A stretch of DNA of 26,781 nucleotides from Candidatus Aphodoplasma excrementigallinarum (lineage in GTDB: Bacteria > Bacillota > Clostridia > UBA1381 > UMGS1253). Made by a program: the position numbers and the translations under genes. Shown here piece by piece: positions 21,884-26,781 of the stretch. Position 1 is the first letter of the stretch. The number at the start of each line of letters is the position of its first letter. Below the pieces are notes generated by a model. It saw only the letters and a list, made by a program, of their open reading frames with translations, was not told the origin of the DNA and ran no database searches. The stretch lies in contig DVOF01000003.1 in the NCBI GenBank assembly GCA_018713805.1, forward strand, positions 1 through 26,781. The letters run 5' to 3'.

Positions 21884-23599
21884 ATGAAAAGTCAGGAAAT
21901 CCGCGCGCTCGCGCCGGAAATGGATCCGCTGCGGCTCGGCATGGGCTGGAGTATCGACGACCTGTCGAAGCCGCAAATCCTTGTGGAGAGTACGTTTGGC
22001 GACAGCCACCCGGGCAGCGCGCATCTGCTCCGGTTCACAGAGGGCGCATGCGAGGGGATTGCCGCCGCCGGCGGGAAAGGCGCGCGCTACTTTGCAACCG
22101 ACATCTGCGACGGCCAGGCGCAGGGCCACGACGGAATCAACTTTTCGCTCGCGTCGCGCGACACGCTTGCAAACCTGATCGAAATCCACGCAAGCGCCAC
22201 CCCCTTTGACGCAGGCGTCTTTATCGCAAGCTGTGACAAGGCGGTGCCCGCGCATTTGATGGCAATTGGGCGGCTCAACATCCCCTCCATCGTCGTGACG
22301 GGCGGCGTGATGGACGCAGGGCCGGAGCTTTTGACGCTCGAGCAGCTCGGCAAATACAGCGCCATGCAAAAGCGCGGCGAGATTACCGCCGAGCAGCTCA
22401 CCTACTATAAACAGCACGCCTGCCCCTCGTGTGGCGCATGTTCCTTTCTGGGCACGGCGTCGACCATGCAGATCATGGCGGAGGCGCTGGGGCTGATGCT
22501 GCCGGGCAGCGCGCTGATGCCCGCCATGTGCGAGGATTTGTACGCAGTTTCCGTCCAGGCGGGCCGGCAGGCCGTCGCTCTGGCAAAAAGCGGCCTGCTG
22601 CCGCGCGATATCGTGACGAAGGAAAGCTTTGAGAACGCCATTCTCGTCCACGCCGCCATCTCCGGTTCGACGAATGCACTTTTGCACATCCCTGCAATCG
22701 CACATGAATTTGGTATCGCGCTCGACGCGGATGTGTTCGACCGTATTCATCGGAATGCACATTATCTGCTTGACGTCCGCCCCGCCGGGCGTTGGCCTGC
22801 ACAATTCTTCTACTATGCGGGCGGCGTGCCGCGCATTATGGAGGAAATCAAGCCCATGCTGCACCTCGGCGCAATGACCGTGACCGGGAAAACGCTGGGT
22901 GAAAATCTGGAGGATTTGCGGCAGGGTGGCTATTACGACAAATGCGAATCCTACTTACAAAAGACCGGCCTGTTACGCACAGATATTATCCGGGATTTTG
23001 ACAACCCAATCGGAAAGAACGGCACGGTCGCCGTTCTGCGCGGCAATCTTGCGCCGGAGGGTGCAGTCGTAAAGCACAGCGCCGTACCCAAGCAGATGTT
23101 CCATGCCATTTTGCGCGCGCGCCCGTTTGACAGCGAGGAGGAGGCAATCGAAGCGGTGCTCACCCATCAAATCAAACCCGGCGACGCGGTTATAATCCGC
23201 TATGAAGGGCCGAAGGGCAGCGGTATGCCGGAGATGTTTTATACCACAGAGGCGATTGCCTCCGATCCGGAGCTGGGCGCTTCTATCGCGCTCATTACCG
23301 ACGGACGGTTCTCCGGTGCGTCGAAAGGTCCCGCCATTGGGCACGTATCGCCCGAAGCAGCGGATGGCGGAGCGATTGCGCTTGTGGAGGAAGGCGACCT
23401 TATCGAGTTGGACATCCCTGCACGCCGCTTGCAAATCGTAGGCGTAGGCGGCCAGCGTCTTTCCAAGGCGGAAGTAGAATCCGTCCTCGCCGCCCGGCGG
23501 CGAAGCTGGAGGCCAAAGCCGCCCAGGTATCCGCGCGGCATCCTCCGCCTTTACGCAGAACATGCCACATCGCCCATAAAAGGCGGGTATATGGAATAA
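21884..23599 (+). CDS. IlvD/Edd family sugar-acid dehydratase (YjhG/YagF-like)
   Basis: A 571-residue iron-sulfur dehydratase. Family blocks are CDGQAQGHDG (Cys75), IASCDKAVPAHLM (Cys117 and Lys119, the metal-site pair), CPSCGACSFLGTASTM (Cys180, 183, 186), SGSTNALLHIPAIAHEFG, and late RFSGASKGPAIGHVSPEA, whose Ser is the usual catalytic base. The opening GMGWSIDDL and MTVTGKTLGENLEDL resemble the YjhG/YagF xylonate dehydratases more than the branched-chain enzyme IlvD, so the substrate is probably an aldonate; the product would be a 2-keto-3-deoxy sugar acid. The first Fe-S cysteine of classic IlvD (in NPC) is absent: SHPGS stands there. At 571 residues it is shorter than the roughly 650 of YjhG. 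It stands alone with its own promoter; GAGGAGG precedes ATG. Confidence 0.88.
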   Translation: MKSQEIRALAPEMDPLRLGMGWSIDDLSKPQILVESTFGDSHPGSAHLLRFTEGACEGIAAAGGKGARYFATDICDGQAQGHDGINFSLASRDTLANLIEIHASATPFDAGVFIASCDKAVPAHLMAIGRLNIPSIVVTGGVMDAGPELLTLEQLGKYSAMQKRGEITAEQLTYYKQHACPSCGACSFLGTASTMQIMAEALGLMLPGSALMPAMCEDLYAVSVQAGRQAVALAKSGLLPRDIVTKESFENAILVHAAISGSTNALLHIPAIAHEFGIALDADVFDRIHRNAHYLLDVRPAGRWPAQFFYYAGGVPRIMEEIKPMLHLGAMTVTGKTLGENLEDLRQGGYYDKCESYLQKTGLLRTDIIRDFDNPIGKNGTVAVLRGNLAPEGAVVKHSAVPKQMFHAILRARPFDSEEEAIEAVLTHQIKPGDAVIIRYEGPKGSGMPEMFYTTEAIASDPELGASIALITDGRFSGASKGPAIGHVSPEAADGGAIALVEEGDLIELDIPARRLQIVGVGGQRLSKAEVESVLAARRRSWRPKPPRYPRGILRLYAEHATSPIKGGYME

Positions 23600-23601
23600 A
23601 T

Positions 23602-23633
23602 AAAAAAGCCGTTCCAATTGGAACGGCTTTTTT
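23602..23633 (+). terminator. bidirectional terminator
   Basis: AAAAAAGCCGTTCC (23602-23615) pairs with GGAACGGCTTTTTT (23620-23633) around AATT. It serves the dehydratase gene and the converging stalk-domain gene. Confidence 0.93.
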
Positions 23634-23638
23634 ATCAG

Positions 23639-25582
23639 TTAAATCTTTTCAAATGATGTCACAATAGATGTAAATAAATCCTCGGCGCGCTGGCCGTCAT
23701 AAACATCCAGCACCTGGCACTCAATAACAAAATAGTCGCCATACGATGTCTTGATAATGTAAACATAGCTGTTGATCCAACTGTAGCTTCCGTCATTGAG
23801 TGGAAATGTATAGAAAAGATCTGATATCGTCGTCTTCGGTATCGTCAGCTTTCTTGGGCTCGAACCCGAATATTCCGACTCCGGAATCTGATCGTTCATA
23901 ACCTGTACATATGCGTTTCTCAGCACGGTAATATTTGGCACATCCTCAAAAGGCATGACCCTCACAGCATATATCCCATCCGTAAATACATCCACCCCGC
24001 CGGAGCTGTCTTTAGCCCACATTGTCGGCACCTTCATCTGGTACTTTCCACCCGAAAGTTTCACCGTATCAACAATCGTATCGTTCTCAAACTCCGACGG
24101 CGGCTCCTGTAAAGTCCCGACCGAAGCGTCCGGCCCATTGAATACAAACTCTGTAATCATTTGGTTTACTTTGGCATAATCCGCGCTGGTTTCTTTCAAG
24201 AGATTATCATAAGTAAGCGTAAGACGGCACTTATAGTTGTCGCTCATCAGATAAATAAACCGCGTGGTAAGCGTAAATCCCTTCTCCTTCGGCTTCAAAA
24301 CTATTTTTGTTTCCACACCGGACTTTCCATCAATTGAAATCGAATTTGGGCCGCTGAAGTTGACAAATTTACTGTTATATAAATATTCATAGTGTTCCAA
24401 ATCTTCATTCGCCCAGCTTGTCGCCGTTTCTCCGGCTTCCTTGCTGAAAATGTCGATGTAATACCTTCCGTAGAACTTCCCATCCACCTGGATAAAGCCC
24501 ATCCGGTTCTCAGGCGAGCCCGTAAGCATCATCCAATCTGCCGGAATTTCAGTGGAAATGTTCATGTTTTCATCTTTAAACGGCCGCATGCCGTCGCGTA
24601 CATTCGAGAGGTCTTCCGTATCGTCCGGGTATGCATACCCAATCTCAAACGACTGCTTTGCCTCCTCTAATACGGAAATATCCGAATTACCGCCCTGCAG
24701 GTCGCGGATCGCCCATAAATAAAAGATTTTGTTGTCAATATAATACGCGCGCTGATCATACTGGTATTGGGAATCCCGATAGCTTACCTCGCAGTAAGTG
24801 TTCTGCCCCTGCGTCCCTTTATTCTGTGAGATAAATGTGTTCGGCGCAGTTGAAGCCGCTTCCTTCATGGCGATAAAGAGCTTATCAAGGCTGAACTCGC
24901 CTTCATTATCTTCAACCGCCAAAATCTCAATCCCCAGTACGACATAATCACTTGTAAAGTACGTCGCCGAACCATCAAAGCTCCGCTCCGTCAGCCGCAG
25001 CTCCTTCGGGATACGCATGCTCCATCCGTAGTAGCTGTCGCCGACGCGCTCCTTATCCGTCTTTTTCAGGATCGAGTTATAATTGTCAAGGTCTTCGTCG
25101 CCAAACGATTCTTTCACAACAAGCACGCTGTCTGTTTCACCGTCATAGGAAACGTCAGCGCCAAAATTCTCCGAGATAAAGCGCAGCGGAACCATGGTCC
25201 GGTCGTTGTACACCTCCGGCGGACTGAGCATCGTCAGTGTACGCCCGTTGATCGTCGCTTCAATCGAGCCGACCACCAGGCGCATCTCAACGCCTTCATA
25301 CGTAATCGTAATGCTTTGCTCCTCCTCGTTCCACTCCACCACGGCACCAAATGCCTCCGTGATTACGCGGATTGGTACCATCGTTACACCTTCGCCTACT
25401 ACATACGGTGCAGTTTCCACCTGTGTGTCGTTGCCGTTTATCTTCAGTATATCGCTTCCAATTTGAAACGCAATCTCGATCCGTTCAATATCATTTTGCA
25501 GCTCACCTGGAGTCTCTGCCGCAAAGGAACATACAGTCTGCACTAAGAGTAATAATGCTACAAAAATTGCTGTCTTCTTCAT
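23639..25582 (-). CDS. secreted protein: stalk domain plus three PsbP-like repeats
   Basis: A 647-residue protein with a Sec signal peptide (TAIFVALLLLVQTVCSFA, cut near residue 21). The stalk domain (about 35-155) has two motif pairs, VTMVPIRVITEAFGAVVEW and RTMVPLRFISENFGADVSY. The rest appears to be three related units of roughly 140 residues, each opening with a Pro-Trp turn: YYGWSMRIPKEL, NISTEIPADWMML and KYQMKVPTMWAKD. This is the PsbP/Mog1-like kind of module found in many secreted clostridial proteins. The function is not known; surface binding is likely. The start follows AAAGGAG. The HtrA-type gene ends 47 bases upstream on the same strand, so both may be one operon, closed by the terminator at 23602-23633. 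Confidence 0.82.
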   Translation of the reverse strand: MKKTAIFVALLLLVQTVCSFAAETPGELQNDIERIEIAFQIGSDILKINGNDTQVETAPYVVGEGVTMVPIRVITEAFGAVVEWNEEEQSITITYEGVEMRLVVGSIEATINGRTLTMLSPPEVYNDRTMVPLRFISENFGADVSYDGETDSVLVVKESFGDEDLDNYNSILKKTDKERVGDSYYGWSMRIPKELRLTERSFDGSATYFTSDYVVLGIEILAVEDNEGEFSLDKLFIAMKEAASTAPNTFISQNKGTQGQNTYCEVSYRDSQYQYDQRAYYIDNKIFYLWAIRDLQGGNSDISVLEEAKQSFEIGYAYPDDTEDLSNVRDGMRPFKDENMNISTEIPADWMMLTGSPENRMGFIQVDGKFYGRYYIDIFSKEAGETATSWANEDLEHYEYLYNSKFVNFSGPNSISIDGKSGVETKIVLKPKEKGFTLTTRFIYLMSDNYKCRLTLTYDNLLKETSADYAKVNQMITEFVFNGPDASVGTLQEPPSEFENDTIVDTVKLSGGKYQMKVPTMWAKDSSGGVDVFTDGIYAVRVMPFEDVPNITVLRNAYVQVMNDQIPESEYSGSSPRKLTIPKTTISDLFYTFPLNDGSYSWINSYVYIIKTSYGDYFVIECQVLDVYDGQRAEDLFTSIVTSFEKI

Positions 25583-25629
25583 AAATAAGCTCCTTTACTT
25601 TAATCATTCGGCATCTGTTTCCCTCGGGC

Positions 25630-26781
25630 TTATTCCGCAAGCGTAACGTCCAGTGTCACAACTGTCCCATCCGGCTGTTTAAATGTGATTGGAACTGTAT
25701 CTCCCGGAATATAGTCCATAAATATCTCGTTCATATCGACAAGCCCTTCCACCTCCCTGTCCGCAATACCAATAATACTCCAACCCTCACTTGCGCCTGC
25801 TGCCGCAAGCGGAGAGTCTGCATCCATTGTTTTTATCGTCAGGCCGTCTCCACCCGGCATCCCGTAGACAGAGGCCCAGCTCTCCTGGAAAGTAGCCCCC
25901 AGCGACGGCCGGCGAATCCTGCCATACTTTTCGACGCTGTCCAGAAAGTATCGCACCGTGTCCGCCGGGATGGCAAAGCAGAGTCCCTCCACACCTTCAA
26001 CGGCATATTTACTTGAGTTGATTCCCATAACCTTGCCCTCAAGGTTCACAAGCGGCCCGCCGCTGTTTCCGCCATTGATTGCCGCATCAGTCTGTATCAC
26101 GCGGTAATTGTTCTGGACGGAACGGTTAAGTCCGCTCACAATCCCACAGGTAGCCGAATTACGCAGCGAAAACGAAACCGGCGTACCAATGGCAATCGCC
26201 GTTTTTCCAACGACGATATCCGATTTGTCTGCAAGCGTCGCAAACGGCAAACCGATCTGATCGATACGAATCAGCGCCAAATCGATCTCCTCGTCCATTG
26301 CTTTGATTCTGGCCTGTTTGATCGTACCGTCGGACAAAACAACTAAAATCGTTTCCAAATCCGATACGACATGCGCATTGGTCAAAATTTCTCCTCCGGA
26401 ACTGATGATGACGCCGGAGCCAATCACGATCTGATTATATGCGTCGACGCCCGACGAAACAGCAGAATCCAAATTTCCAATGATTCCGACTACGCTGGGA
26501 CTCACCTCTTCGATCACCTTTGAAACCATATTCTCCATACTGGTTCCCGTATCCATTGTAATATCGGCAGTGCTGGTTGTCCCATCCCAGCCGACCGTTG
26601 CCCCAATTTCTTCAAAAAAACTTCTAAGCGGAACATAGGTCCGGTCATTGATCAGAACAGGCTGCGTATCAATCTCCTCGCCATTGAGTACAATATGCAT
26701 GGCTTCATCCGCCTGCACAAGTCCAAAACAAATGGTAAAGCATAAAACCGCAGTTATAAAAACAGTCAGAAACCTTCCCCT
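25630..26781 (-). CDS. HtrA/DegP-type serine protease with stalk domain (5' end outside window)
   Basis: At least 384 residues are visible; the start codon lies beyond the right edge. The frame is open from the edge and begins in a signal peptide core (FLTVFITAVLCFTICFGLVQA). A half-length stalk domain follows (NDRTYVPLRSFFEEIGATVGW, near 45-65 of the visible part). A trypsin-like domain then has His in LTNAHVV, Asp in DLALIRI and Ser in NGGNSGGPL, so the full catalytic triad is present. The last 90 residues are PDZ-like (ADSPLAAAGASEGWSIIGIA). HtrA proteases degrade misfolded envelope proteins. It is secreted or tethered through the signal segment. The GTG at 26718 is internal and should not be taken as the start. 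Confidence 0.9.
   Translation of the reverse strand, partial: RGRFLTVFITAVLCFTICFGLVQADEAMHIVLNGEEIDTQPVLINDRTYVPLRSFFEEIGATVGWDGTTSTADITMDTGTSMENMVSKVIEEVSPSVVGIIGNLDSAVSSGVDAYNQIVIGSGVIISSGGEILTNAHVVSDLETILVVLSDGTIKQARIKAMDEEIDLALIRIDQIGLPFATLADKSDIVVGKTAIAIGTPVSFSLRNSATCGIVSGLNRSVQNNYRVIQTDAAINGGNSGGPLVNLEGKVMGINSSKYAVEGVEGLCFAIPADTVRYFLDSVEKYGRIRRPSLGATFQESWASVYGMPGGDGLTIKTMDADSPLAAAGASEGWSIIGIADREVEGLVDMNEIFMDYIPGDTVPITFKQPDGTVVTLDVTLAE

Noticed and set aside
21719..22864. 381-residue minus-strand frame
   Set aside because: Opposite strand of the dehydratase gene with its conserved cysteine motifs; long only because the GC-rich codons leave few stops.
25839..26042. 67-residue minus-strand frame inside the protease gene
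   Set aside because: Shadow frame of the HtrA-type gene; the protease frame carries the catalytic Ser motif across this region.

Overview
The window looks like a chromosomal segment of a Gram-positive Clostridia-type Firmicute, probably an uncultured gut or anaerobic lineage. The reasons are strong GGAGG-type ribosome binding sites, sigma-A promoters with 17-bp spacers, many short hairpin-plus-T terminators, a Firmicutes-style 6S RNA, BlaI/M56 and lantibiotic-immunity-type systems, lipoproteins without an outer membrane, and three proteins carrying the copper-amine-oxidase-like 'stalk' domain common in Clostridia. There is no prophage, insertion sequence, CRISPR array, tRNA or rRNA. No lineage can be fixed from the sequence alone.

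Layout. Positions 1-2217 (minus strand): a partial start at the left edge, an NfeD/SPFH membrane operon, an unlabelled 6S RNA gene and a DUF1292 protein. Positions 2399-5520 (plus): a secreted WG-repeat/stalk protein, then a MATE exporter whose leader holds a perfect promoter and a 13-bp intrinsic-terminator hairpin ahead of the ribosome binding site. Positions 5585-7794 (plus): a BlaI repressor with two palindromic operators and an M56 metallopeptidase whose outer domain is not the usual penicillin-binding sensor. Positions 7912-11649 (minus): a 69-residue cysteine-rich protein, then DHHW, MBOAT and DUF4358 genes, which look like a cell-envelope O-acylation module. Positions 11806-13677 (minus): two AraC regulators. 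Positions 13922-15678 (plus): ThuA-like and Gfo/Idh/MocA genes divergent from the second AraC regulator, probably a sugar catabolic unit. Positions 15823-17323 (plus): a lipoprotein and a CorA-type transporter. Positions 17358-21777: a response regulator/histidine kinase pair (minus) divergent from a three-gene LanFEG/CprABC-like ABC exporter (plus). Positions 21884-23599 (plus): an IlvD/Edd sugar-acid dehydratase. Positions 23639-26781 (minus): two secreted stalk-domain proteins, one an HtrA-type protease that runs off the right edge.

The most coherent systems are two envelope-stress modules. In the first, the two-component pair should sense a cationic peptide or similar agent and switch on the ABC exporter through phased TTAAG repeats upstream of an extended -10 promoter. 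In the second, the M56 protease should cleave the BlaI-type repressor after an outside signal read by a non-beta-lactam domain; no beta-lactamase lies next to it. The acylation module and the stalk-domain proteins also act outside the membrane. The sugar genes (AraC, ThuA, Gfo/Idh, sugar-acid dehydratase) point to use of oxidised or unusual sugars. The most interesting leads are the MATE leader attenuator, the altered M56 sensor, the orphan peptide-immunity exporter with its clear operator, and the cysteine-rich mini-protein.
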